Shown piece after piece: positions 1 to 7,877 of a stretch of DNA of 64,000 nt (the stretch's first letter is position 1; the number at the start of each line of letters is the position of its first letter). The notes under the pieces are model-generated. The model was not told the origin of the DNA. It ran no database searches and saw only the letters and a list, made by a program, of their open reading frames with translations. Source of the stretch: Ignavibacteriota bacterium (GTDB lineage Bacteria; Bacteroidota; Ignavibacteria; Tepidaquicellales; Tepidaquicellaceae); assembly GCA_016218085.1 (NCBI GenBank), contig JACREY010000011.1:124001-188000 (forward strand), in the 5' to 3' direction. The position numbers and the translations under genes were made by a program.

Positions 1-80
1 TTATTTATATATTTCGCGATTACGTAACGCGCTATCGAGCCGAGAAATCCGCCAATTCCTATATATAATATTCTAAGCAT
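1..80 (-). CDS. crcB: CrcB fluoride channel, N-terminal fragment (cut by window edge)
   Basis: The reverse complement from an ATG at 80 to the window edge reads 26 residues beginning MLRILYIGIGGFLGSIARY. The GGFLGSIARY string matches the first membrane helix signature (GG-x-x-G-x-x-x-RY) of CrcB/Fluc fluoride exporters, small dual-topology inner-membrane channels that expel fluoride. It starts 2 bp after the stop of the GroES-like gene, so the two are probably co-transcribed. Only the first helix is visible, so the call rests on that motif; no fluoride riboswitch is visible before the GroES-like gene. Confidence 0.7.
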   Translation of the reverse strand, partial: MLRILYIGIGGFLGSIARYVIAKYIN

Positions 81-82
81 TT

Positions 83-454
83 TTATTGAAACATCCCTTC
101 GTCGCGCACAAGCATTAAAATCAGATGCTGGGGAACAATGTAATATTTTTCATCTTCGTACATCACTTCGATTGCTCCTTTTTGAAGAAAGATTGCAAGG
201 TCGCCCTCCTTTACCTGGAGCGGGATGTATTTTACTTTTTCTTCGGTGCTTTTCCACGATTCGTTGAAGTCATCCGCTGCCTGCGGTACGGCATAGCCGG
301 GTCCGACCTTCATAATGTATCCGCTCTGAACGTCTTCTTTCTGCTGTACGCCGGGGGGAAGATATAAGCCCGCCTTTGTTCTGTCGTCGAGAGATTTAGG
401 TTTTATCAAAACCTTATCCCCGATTACAATTATATTCTTTAATTTATCATCCAT
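83..454 (-). CDS. GroES-like co-chaperonin (orphan, 123 aa)
   Basis: The protein starts MDDKLKNIIVIGDKVLIKP and continues with a GLYLPPGVQQKEDVQSG stretch and KVGPGYAVPQ, the layout of a GroES/Cpn10 fold: a DRVLIKP-like first strand, a mobile loop, and a G-x-V-x-x-VGPG strand. It is longer than canonical GroES (about 95 aa), with extra residues around 60-80 and at the C-terminus. No groEL is adjacent, so it may be a divergent paralogue rather than the main co-chaperonin. It is followed 2 bp later by crcB. Confidence 0.75.
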   Translation of the reverse strand: MDDKLKNIIVIGDKVLIKPKSLDDRTKAGLYLPPGVQQKEDVQSGYIMKVGPGYAVPQAADDFNESWKSTEEKVKYIPLQVKEGDLAIFLQKGAIEVMYEDEKYYIVPQHLILMLVRDEGMFQ

Positions 455-560
455 TGTGCAAATTTACAGTAATAAATTCGAAATTAAAATTCAAAATTTG
501 AATATATACAGATTTAAGTTAGTTTATTTTGGGTAAATAATTTAATAAATTAACAATATT

Positions 561-589
561 AATTCGGATATTTAAATATTATCCGAATT
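561..589. promoter_or_regulatory. Perfect 10-bp inverted repeat between divergent genes
   Basis: Arms AATTCGGATA and TATCCGAATT flank a 9-bp AT-only spacer. The site lies between the GroES-like gene (minus) and the secreted YCF48-type gene (plus), about 85 bp ahead of the latter's start. It has no T-tract, so an operator or a hairpin in the leader is more likely than a terminator. The protein that binds it is unknown. Confidence 0.4.
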
Positions 590-672
590 GTATATTCTTT
601 TCGCAATACAAATTATCGGGGGAAATTTGTGATACTCGCAAAATGTCAAATCAATTTAAATTAATTTCACAT

Positions 673-2766
673 ATGAAAAAAATATTTTTAATATTTTTAA
701 TTGTACATTGTACATTGGCAATTGGACATTCCCAAAGCGGCTGGTTTTGCCAGAATCCAATTCCTTGCTCGGGAAATTTGCTAAATAATTTTGCTCTCGA
801 TGCAAATACAATATATGCCGTCGGGGGCGGAGGAACAATCGTTAAAACCACAAACGGAGGCGTTAACTGGATTTCCCAGGCGTCAAATGCAGTTGTCGAT
901 TTATTTGGAGTATACTTTATCAATTCAAATACAGGCTGGGTAGTTGGTGATTTTGGAGTTTTAAGAAAAACTACTGACGCAGGAAATCACTGGTTTGCAC
1001 AAACTCCGCCACAGGGTTATGTTTTAAGAGATGTTATGTTTATAAATGCTAATACGGGCTTCATTGCGGCGGCATCGGGTAAGATACTGAAAACAACAAA
1101 CGCGGGTGATAACTGGGTCGAGCTTTCGACTCCAACATCTGTTGTATATTTTTCCGTTTTCTTTTCAAATGAAAATACCGGATGGGCTTCGGGGCAGACG
1201 GGAACAATAATAAAAACTACTAACGGTGGATTAAACTGGGCGGCTCAATCAAGCGGACACGATAAAAATATCTGGTCTGTATATATGCTCGATGCAAGCA
1301 ACGGATTTGCGGCAGGAGAATTCGGTTATATTTTAAAAACTACAAATGGTGGAACTAGCTGGACAAAACCAACATTAAATTGGACTTCACAATATTTAAA
1401 AAATATATCCTTTATAAATTCTTCGACAGGATTTATAACCGCCGGAGAGGGAATTTATATGAAGACTACAAATGCGGGTGGTAGCTGGTCGCAATTATAT
1501 TCGCCTGTTTCAAACGGTCTTTACGGAATCCGTTTTCCATCTTCAACGGGATATATAGTAGGTGGCGAAGGAACTGTATTAAAATCCACAAATTCAGGAC
1601 AGAGCTGGTTGAAAATTTCGGGTGGATATACGGAAGAACTTTATTGTTATTATGCGGCGGACTCCTTGAATGTGTGGGTTGGGGAAGATAACGGACGGGT
1701 TTTAAAAACAACAAATGGAGGAATTGACTGGTTCGAGCAGGCTATATTAACCAATAATTATGCAATTTATGCTATAACCGGAATCGGTAGCCAAACTATT
1801 TTTGCGGTTGGCGGATACGGAAAAGGATTTAAATCAACCAATGGAGGAAATGACTGGACAGATTTATCCGTTGGCACAACGAATAATTTAATGTTTATTA
1901 AATTTTTTGATGCCAATAACGGGATAATATTTACTAATTACACAATATGTTTAAGAACCACAAATGCAGGAAGTTCATGGGCCATTCAACCAATTTCACC
2001 CGCCGGATATTTTAAATCAGGGTATTTCATTAATAATTCGACCGGATGGATAATTTACAATAGCGGTATTGTTTTAAAGACGACTAATTCGGGCAATAAC
2101 TGGGCTCAGGTTTCGGCAACAGGAATCACATCAAATAACAAATATTTATTTTTCACGAATGATAATACAGGTTTTTTAGCCGCAGATTTAGGAAAAATAT
2201 ATAAAACAACTAACAGTGGTATAAACTGGGCTCAATATTCGGTCGGAACCTCCGACCATTTATATACGGTGGGATTTAAAAACGAAAATGTCGGCTGGAC
2301 GGGTGGATACAACGGGATGATTTACAGAACTGTGAACGGAGGTTTAAACTGGACTCAGGAAATTATTAACACGGGACAGCATCCCAACGTAATATCGTTT
2401 ATTAATCCAAACACGGGCTGGATATTCGGCGGAGGCGGAATGATTTTAAAAACTACAGATGGCGGAAATGTATTTGTGAGAAACATTTCTTCCGAATTGC
2501 CAAAATCGTATATGCTTTATCAGAACTATCCGAACCCGTTTAATCCTTCAACAAATATCAGATATCAAATAAAAAATAATAGTTATGTCACATTAAAGAT
2601 ATATGACATTTTGGGGAAAGAAGTTGAAACACTTGTAAACGAAAAACAACAAGCGGGAACGTATGAGGTAAAATTTAATTCCGATAGATTAACTTCCGGA
2701 GTTTATTTATACCAATTAAAAACAGAAAGTTTTAATGAAACAAAAAAAATGTTAATACTCAAATAA
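673..2766 (+). CDS. Secreted YCF48/BNR-like beta-propeller protein with T9SS sorting domain
   Basis: I chose ATG 673 because MKKIFLIFLIVHCTLA gives a clean signal peptide; an in-frame ATG at 643 adds ten polar residues. The mature part holds about 14 copies of a roughly 40-residue unit marked by KTTNGG-x-NW-like signatures (for example IVKTTNGGVNW, ILKTTNAGDNW, IYKTTNSGINW), the Asp-box/YCF48 pattern of beta-propellers. The last 85 residues are a T9SS type A sorting domain (YQNYPNPFNPST, later TSGVYLYQLKT, ending MLILK). It is probably a surface-attached or released protein with an adhesin or binding role; no catalytic motif is evident. It is the first of a run of T9SS cargo genes. Confidence 0.85.
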   Translation: MKKIFLIFLIVHCTLAIGHSQSGWFCQNPIPCSGNLLNNFALDANTIYAVGGGGTIVKTTNGGVNWISQASNAVVDLFGVYFINSNTGWVVGDFGVLRKTTDAGNHWFAQTPPQGYVLRDVMFINANTGFIAAASGKILKTTNAGDNWVELSTPTSVVYFSVFFSNENTGWASGQTGTIIKTTNGGLNWAAQSSGHDKNIWSVYMLDASNGFAAGEFGYILKTTNGGTSWTKPTLNWTSQYLKNISFINSSTGFITAGEGIYMKTTNAGGSWSQLYSPVSNGLYGIRFPSSTGYIVGGEGTVLKSTNSGQSWLKISGGYTEELYCYYAADSLNVWVGEDNGRVLKTTNGGIDWFEQAILTNNYAIYAITGIGSQTIFAVGGYGKGFKSTNGGNDWTDLSVGTTNNLMFIKFFDANNGIIFTNYTICLRTTNAGSSWAIQPISPAGYFKSGYFINNSTGWIIYNSGIVLKTTNSGNNWAQVSATGITSNNKYLFFTNDNTGFLAADLGKIYKTTNSGINWAQYSVGTSDHLYTVGFKNENVGWTGGYNGMIYRTVNGGLNWTQEIINTGQHPNVISFINPNTGWIFGGGGMILKTTDGGNVFVRNISSELPKSYMLYQNYPNPFNPSTNIRYQIKNNSYVTLKIYDILGKEVETLVNEKQQAGTYEVKFNSDRLTSGVYLYQLKTESFNETKKMLILK

Positions 2767-2796
2767 TTTTTTTCGGCAAAAAACGGTTTCCGAAAC

Positions 2797-2886
2797 AAAT
2801 AAACATTTTTAATATAAATGAAAAGAAAAATTTAATTAATAAATAAACATTTTTTAATATAAATGAAAAAGAAAAATTTAATTTTT
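2797..2886 (+). repeat. Tandem duplication of the leader and start codon of the M28 gene
   Basis: Two adjacent near-identical copies, 2797-2840 and 2841-about 2886. Both read AAATAAACATTTTT, then AATATAAATG, then a Lys-rich start. They differ by single-base length changes in a T run and an A run. The second copy carries the real start codon (2863); the first encodes only MKRKI before a stop. It looks like a recent slippage-type duplication of a translation start region. Confidence 0.8.
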
Positions 2887-4542
2887 GTATTTCCTGTTTT
2901 TATTTTATGCTCTTTATTTCTTGTATTACAATCCGGAGAACAAAAAAACAGTCAATTCTCATTATTTGGCAAGAATATTTCTTTAAACGAACCCGAAACT
3001 AAAAATATCTTTTTCATTAAAAATTCGATTCCTGCTGTCAGCAATATTCAAACAACCTTGATGTCATCAATTAATGCTGTAAAGATTACATATAATTTAT
3101 ACGACGCCGACTCTGACCCAATGAGAATTACTCTAAGGCTTTCAAGCGACAGCGGAAAAACATATCTTTTTCCTTGTGATTCAGTTACCGGTGATGTTGG
3201 CTATCCTGTTTATTCGGGAAATCAAAAACAAATATTTTGGTTTTATTCTGCAACACCCTTTATTCTGAAAGCTAAAATTATTGCAGACGATATGCAGGTG
3301 GTAGATATATCCGCTATAGTGAATCAGGTTGACAGTAATAAGCTAAAAGATAATCTTTTTTTCATTCAGGGTATCAGGCACAGAACTGCAGGAATCTCAC
3401 AACTCCAGAAGGTAATGGATTCTATTCTCACCCGTTTTTTAAGATACAATCTTCAAACATCAATTCAGAATTGGGATTATTCCGGATACAACGCACAGAA
3501 TTTTTTAGGCAGGTTACCGGGAACAACGAATGAAGATACAACATACATTATTGATGGACATTTTGAAACCGTCGGTAATAGTCCCGGTGCAGATGACAAC
3601 GGAACAGGGGTAGCGGCATTTCTTGAGATTGCGAGAATTCTTTCCAATTATAATTTCTCGAACACTATTAAATTCATCGGGTTTGATCTCGAAGAATCGG
3701 GAATGCTAGGTAGTCAAAAATATGTTGCGGAAGGTATTCCCTCTTACGAAAAAATCGCAGGAGTATTTAATTTTGATATGATAGGTTACTTTTGTGATGT
3801 ACCGAACTGCCAATCTTTACCAACCGGAACTTGCACCCTGTTTCCTGACCTGTGCGACAGTGCCGCCGCACAGCAATATAAAGGAAATTTCATACTTAAT
3901 GTCGCAAATGTTAACTCAAATTCATTACGTAATCATTTTGACAGTTGTGCAAGGTTATACGTGCCTCAACTTCGAGTACTTTCTCTTGCCGTGCAAGGTA
4001 ACGGACAAATTGCGCCCTTTTTAAGAAGAAGTGACCATGCATCTTTTTGGGACGCGGGGTTTAAGGCGTTATTGTTAAATGACGGAGGAGGAGAATCTAG
4101 AAATCACAATTATCATACTCCCGGTGATACAATCGGAACACTCAACATGCAATTTTTGACCAACGTTGTAAAAACAACAATTGCCTCAGTTACCAGCATC
4201 GCGGAAGTTCGACATAGTGGATATGCGACGGGAAATTTTTTTACTGTTGGAATAAATCAAATAAATTCTGAAATACCGGATAGATATGAACTATTTCAAA
4301 ATTATCCGAATCCGTTTAATCCTTCAACAAATATCAAATATCAAATAGCAAATAACAGTTATACCACAATAAAAATATATAACATGCTCGGAAAAGAAAT
4401 AACAACTCTAGTAAACGAAAAACTACAACCCGGAATATATGAAGTAAATTTTGATGGGAGCAATTTACCTTCGGGAATTTATTTTTATCAATTAAAAACG
4501 GATTATTTTATACAAACTAAAAAACTAATATTACTCAAATGA
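2863..4542 (+). CDS. Secreted M28-family zinc peptidase with T9SS sorting domain
   Basis: The N-terminal hydrophobic segment (NLIFVFPVFILCSLFLVL) is a signal peptide. The catalytic part has the M28 di-zinc layout: H233 in IDGHFETVG, D244/D245 in GADDNGTG, the Glu pair E277/E278 in DLEESGMLGSQ, an NFDMIGY strand, and a late His in NHNYHTPGDT. It should be an extracellular aminopeptidase or carboxypeptidase acting on peptides. The C-terminal 85 residues are a T9SS sorting domain (FQNYPNPFNPST, SGIYFYQLKTD). Its stop overlaps the next start by 4 bp (ATGA), indicating translational coupling to the next cargo gene. The leader is duplicated just upstream. Confidence 0.88.
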   Translation: MKKKNLIFVFPVFILCSLFLVLQSGEQKNSQFSLFGKNISLNEPETKNIFFIKNSIPAVSNIQTTLMSSINAVKITYNLYDADSDPMRITLRLSSDSGKTYLFPCDSVTGDVGYPVYSGNQKQIFWFYSATPFILKAKIIADDMQVVDISAIVNQVDSNKLKDNLFFIQGIRHRTAGISQLQKVMDSILTRFLRYNLQTSIQNWDYSGYNAQNFLGRLPGTTNEDTTYIIDGHFETVGNSPGADDNGTGVAAFLEIARILSNYNFSNTIKFIGFDLEESGMLGSQKYVAEGIPSYEKIAGVFNFDMIGYFCDVPNCQSLPTGTCTLFPDLCDSAAAQQYKGNFILNVANVNSNSLRNHFDSCARLYVPQLRVLSLAVQGNGQIAPFLRRSDHASFWDAGFKALLLNDGGGESRNHNYHTPGDTIGTLNMQFLTNVVKTTIASVTSIAEVRHSGYATGNFFTVGINQINSEIPDRYELFQNYPNPFNPSTNIKYQIANNSYTTIKIYNMLGKEITTLVNEKLQPGIYEVNFDGSNLPSGIYFYQLKTDYFIQTKKLILLK

Positions 4543-5753
4543 AAAAATTATTTGTTTTTATCTCGATTATTTTATTCGTGTTTTATTTTAAAAACTCCGA
4601 ATGCCAGTGGACACAGGTAAATGTCGGACCCGCATCGCTTTATGTTGGCGGAATTACTTCAAACACAAATTATTTATATGTTTCAAGTCTTGCAATCGGC
4701 GGCGGTATGTACAGATCGTCAAATAACGGTTTAAATTGGTCGGCTTGTAACAGTGGTTTTTATGCTCCCTTTACAACATGTGTGGCATCGAGAAACGACA
4801 CTCTATTTGCCGGGCAGTCGAGTTCTTCTTCAAGGTTTTATTTTTCTGTAGATAGTGGTGCATCGTGGATAATGCGAGGTCTAAGCGGGTGGAATCATAA
4901 TCAAATTTTTCTAGAGGCAAATGATATTTATGTTGCAACAAGTTATGGACTGTATAAGACTACAAATATCGGAAGCAACTGGGAATTGCTGATTCAGATA
5001 TCAGGTGTAAACACCTGTGCGAAATCCAATAATAATATTTATGCAGGTACAATGACATTCGGAATGAGATTATCTACCAATAATGGTGTAAACTGGATAT
5101 CCACAAATAACTATACGACTGCAAATGTAAAATCACTATTATATTATGATAACATGCTTTACGGAGCAGTTTACGATACGGGTTTTGCGGTCTTCAACCA
5201 TAGCACATTAAATTGGGGATTATTAAACAACGGGCTTACAAATAAAAAAATCAATGTTCTATATAGAATAGGTAATACAATGTTCGCCTGTACACAGGGT
5301 GGAGGCGTATTTACTGCGTCTATCGGAAGCTGGGTATGGACTCAGCATAACGAGGGAATGATAAATCTCAATATTTATTCTGTTGGTGTTAAAAATCCTT
5401 ATATTTATCTTGGTTCCGATAGCGGAAAAGTATATAAAAGACTTATATCCGAATTAGTTACGATAAAACCGATTTCTTCGGAAATTCCGTCGGGGTTTGC
5501 TTTGTACCAGAATTATCCGAATCCGTTTAATCCTTCATCAAATATCAGATATCAAATTGCAAATAGCAGCTACACTACATTAAAGATATATGACGTTTTG
5601 GGAAAAGAAGTTGCAACTCTTGTAAACGAAAAGCTTCAGCCGGGAACGTATGAAGTAACTTTCGGTGGAGATAATTTATCATCAGGTGTATATTTTTATC
5701 AATTGAAAACTGAAAACTTTACGAAAACAAAGAAAATGTTGTTGGTAAAATAA
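4539..5753 (+). CDS. Secreted BNR/YCF48-like repeat protein with T9SS sorting domain
   Basis: A signal peptide (KLFVFISIILFVFYF, cut near SECQW) is followed by four or five Asp-box-like units such as MYRSSNNGLNW, LYKTTNIGSNW and RLSTNNGVNW, consistent with a small beta-propeller. The tail YQNYPNPFNPSS, SGVYFYQLKT and KKMLLVK is a T9SS sorting domain. The start overlaps the M28 peptidase stop, so the two are co-translated and may act together outside the cell. No enzymatic signature is visible; a substrate-binding or structural role is a guess. Confidence 0.82.
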   Translation: MKKLFVFISIILFVFYFKNSECQWTQVNVGPASLYVGGITSNTNYLYVSSLAIGGGMYRSSNNGLNWSACNSGFYAPFTTCVASRNDTLFAGQSSSSSRFYFSVDSGASWIMRGLSGWNHNQIFLEANDIYVATSYGLYKTTNIGSNWELLIQISGVNTCAKSNNNIYAGTMTFGMRLSTNNGVNWISTNNYTTANVKSLLYYDNMLYGAVYDTGFAVFNHSTLNWGLLNNGLTNKKINVLYRIGNTMFACTQGGGVFTASIGSWVWTQHNEGMINLNIYSVGVKNPYIYLGSDSGKVYKRLISELVTIKPISSEIPSGFALYQNYPNPFNPSSNIRYQIANSSYTTLKIYDVLGKEVATLVNEKLQPGTYEVTFGGDNLSSGVYFYQLKTENFTKTKKMLLVK

Positions 5754-5867
5754 TAAATTTAATTCTCTCCGCTTATTAAGGGGTAACAGAGGCGGGGATT
5801 TTCGAAAAAGGGGAAAAGGAAGTAAAGATTTTATAAAAAACTAAATAATATATTTGGGAGATTAATA

Positions 5868-7295
5868 ATGAGAAAATTAATTTATGTGTTCTTCATTTTA
5901 GCTTTTGCTTGTATTACAAATGCACAGTGGCAGGCGGATGTGCGGCTGACTAACAGCCTTGCTACTTCAGAGTTTCCTTCTCTCGCAGTATCCGGCTCGG
6001 TTGTGCATGTTGTCTGGCATGACAATCGCGACGGGAACTATGAGATATACTATAAACGCTCAACGGATGCAGGCGTAAGCTGGGGAACGGATATACGCCT
6101 GACTAATTACACTGCTTCTTCGCAGTATCCATCTATTGCGGTATCAGGTCAGTTTGTTCACGTAGTATGGATGGACGTACGTGACGGGAATCGTGAAATT
6201 TATTACAAACGCTCATCAGATGGAGGCTCGAATTGGGGAACAGATATGCGGCTTACGACTAACACATCTATTTCACAAGATCCATCTATATCAGTATCCG
6301 GTACAGCGGTGTATGCTGTTTGGGAAGATTACCGCGACGGAAACTATGAAATCTACTACAAACGCTCAACAGATGGCGGCGTAAACTGGGGAGCAGATAC
6401 AAGGCTGACGAATAGCACTAATTATTCTTCAATGCCAGTCATTTCAGCATCAGGTACGAATGTACATGTTGTATGGATTGACGAACGCGACGGAAACCCT
6501 GAGGTTTATTATAAACGCTCAACAGACGAAGGTGTAAACTGGGGTACAGATACAAGACTGACGAATAACATTTATTATTCTTCATTGCCGTCCATATCAG
6601 TATCAGGTACGAATCTGCATATTGCATGGGAGGATAAACGTGACGGGGGGAACGCCGAGATATATTACAAAAGCTCGACAGACGGGGGCATAAACTGGGG
6701 AACTGACACGCGGCTGACTAATAACCCCGCTAATTCAGAGTCTCCTTCTATAGCAGTATCCGGCTCGATTGTGCATATTGTGTGGTTTGACGAACGCGAC
6801 GGGAACACCGAGATATATAACAAACGCTCAACAAACGGAGGTGTAAACTGGGGAACGGATACACGACTTACCAATAGCATTCAATATTCTGCATTTCCGT
6901 TCGTTGCTGTTTCCGGAACTATTGTGCACGTTGTGTGGGAAGACACGCGTGATGCGGATTATGAGATTTATTATAAGCGCGACCCAACGGGCAATCCTAA
7001 TAAAATAGAGAATATTAGCACGGAAGCACCGTCATCATATTCGTTGGAGCAAAATTATCCCAATCCGTTTAATCCGAATACGATTATAAGATTTCAGATT
7101 AAAGATTCAAGATTTACAACTTTAAAAATTTATAATATTCTCGGAAAAGAAGTTTCTGTACTGGTTAACGAAAATTTAAAAGCCGGTGTTTATGAAGTAA
7201 CATTCAACGGTTCGGCATTAGCAAGCGGGGTTTATTTTTATCAATTAAGAACCAATAATTTTTCTCAAACAAAAAAATTTATTTTACTAAAATAA
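5868..7295 (+). CDS. Secreted sialidase-like seven-repeat protein with T9SS sorting domain
   Basis: After a signal peptide ending CITNAQ, residues 26 to about 375 are seven near-identical units of about 50 residues, each running RLTN ... PSIAVSG ... VHVVWxDxRDGN ... EIYYKRSTDGG-x-NWGTD. The S-x-DGG-x-NW part is the Asp-box of sialidase/BNR beta-propellers, so a six- or seven-bladed propeller is likely. The catalytic Arg triad, Tyr and Glu of true sialidases are not evident, so I do not call it an enzyme. The last 80 residues are a T9SS sorting domain (EQNYPNPFNPNT, ASGVYFYQLRT, FILLK). Units are alike at DNA level too, which invites copy-number change. Confidence 0.82.
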   Translation: MRKLIYVFFILAFACITNAQWQADVRLTNSLATSEFPSLAVSGSVVHVVWHDNRDGNYEIYYKRSTDAGVSWGTDIRLTNYTASSQYPSIAVSGQFVHVVWMDVRDGNREIYYKRSSDGGSNWGTDMRLTTNTSISQDPSISVSGTAVYAVWEDYRDGNYEIYYKRSTDGGVNWGADTRLTNSTNYSSMPVISASGTNVHVVWIDERDGNPEVYYKRSTDEGVNWGTDTRLTNNIYYSSLPSISVSGTNLHIAWEDKRDGGNAEIYYKSSTDGGINWGTDTRLTNNPANSESPSIAVSGSIVHIVWFDERDGNTEIYNKRSTNGGVNWGTDTRLTNSIQYSAFPFVAVSGTIVHVVWEDTRDADYEIYYKRDPTGNPNKIENISTEAPSSYSLEQNYPNPFNPNTIIRFQIKDSRFTTLKIYNILGKEVSVLVNENLKAGVYEVTFNGSALASGVYFYQLRTNNFSQTKKFILLK

Positions 7296-7370
7296 AAAAG
7301 ACGGATTAATATCGAAGAAGAAGAAAAAAATAAAGTTTTCAAATATGCTTTCTTTTCTGCTTGTGCGGTT

Positions 7371-7745
7371 TTGCTGATTTATATTTTATGGTCTGTGGTT
7401 TTCGAAACACTGATTCCGCTGTACGAAAAAAAAGCATACGATGAGTTTGCCTATAATTTAACAGGTATTCCGTTACTTATTTTCGGAACAGGATTATTTT
7501 CCTACGGGGGTTTTGTTTTTGTAAGGGATACATTAAGAGAGCTTGCTTTAAATGAAAAAGTCGCAATTAATCTTGAGATAATCAGAAATAAAATTTCTCC
7601 ACGGGAAAAAATTAGGGCTGCCAGAAGCGAAAATACACGGTTTCTTCTGTCCGCATGGAAAAAAGGCTCATTTTTAATGTTTATTGGCATTGTTTTCATT
7701 TCTGCGGGTGGGGTTACCATTAATATAAATAATATAACAAAGTAA
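7371..7745 (+). CDS. Small membrane protein of unknown function
   Basis: The 124 residues from a TTG codon hold three hydrophobic stretches: about 1-18, 32-52 and 98-118. A charged cytosolic-looking loop lies between the second and third (REKIRAARSENTR). No family is recognised. The start is unclear: the same frame is open all the way back to the stop of the preceding cargo gene (7293-7295), with no ATG, and the stretch between reads KRRINIEEEEKNKVFKYAF, which would complete the first helix. It may start at a rare codon near 7305, or be a 3' fragment of a longer gene. Confidence 0.5.
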   Translation: MLIYILWSVVFETLIPLYEKKAYDEFAYNLTGIPLLIFGTGLFSYGGFVFVRDTLRELALNEKVAINLEIIRNKISPREKIRAARSENTRFLLSAWKKGSFLMFIGIVFISAGGVTININNITK

Positions 7746-7877
7746 TTACATCTCAATTATATACTTTAAATAATTTTTATTTTATTTAAATTTACACTTA
7801 GGATAAATTCCGTGGTAATATTATAATTCGAAAAAGTTACTTTACAAATATTTTTAAAAACTTTTTATTTTATTTTT

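Noticed and set aside
459-466. TAAATTTG on the minus strand just before the GroES-like start
   Set aside because: It fits TAnnTTTG but has no TTG at the right spacing and would leave almost no leader; too weak to list as a promoter.
455-560. Fluoride riboswitch ahead of the groES-like/crcB pair
   Set aside because: The region is AT-rich with no conserved GC pseudoknot pattern.
5868-7295. Calling the repeat protein an active sialidase
   Set aside because: Only Asp-boxes are visible; the Arg triad, Tyr and Glu of the catalytic site could not be assigned.
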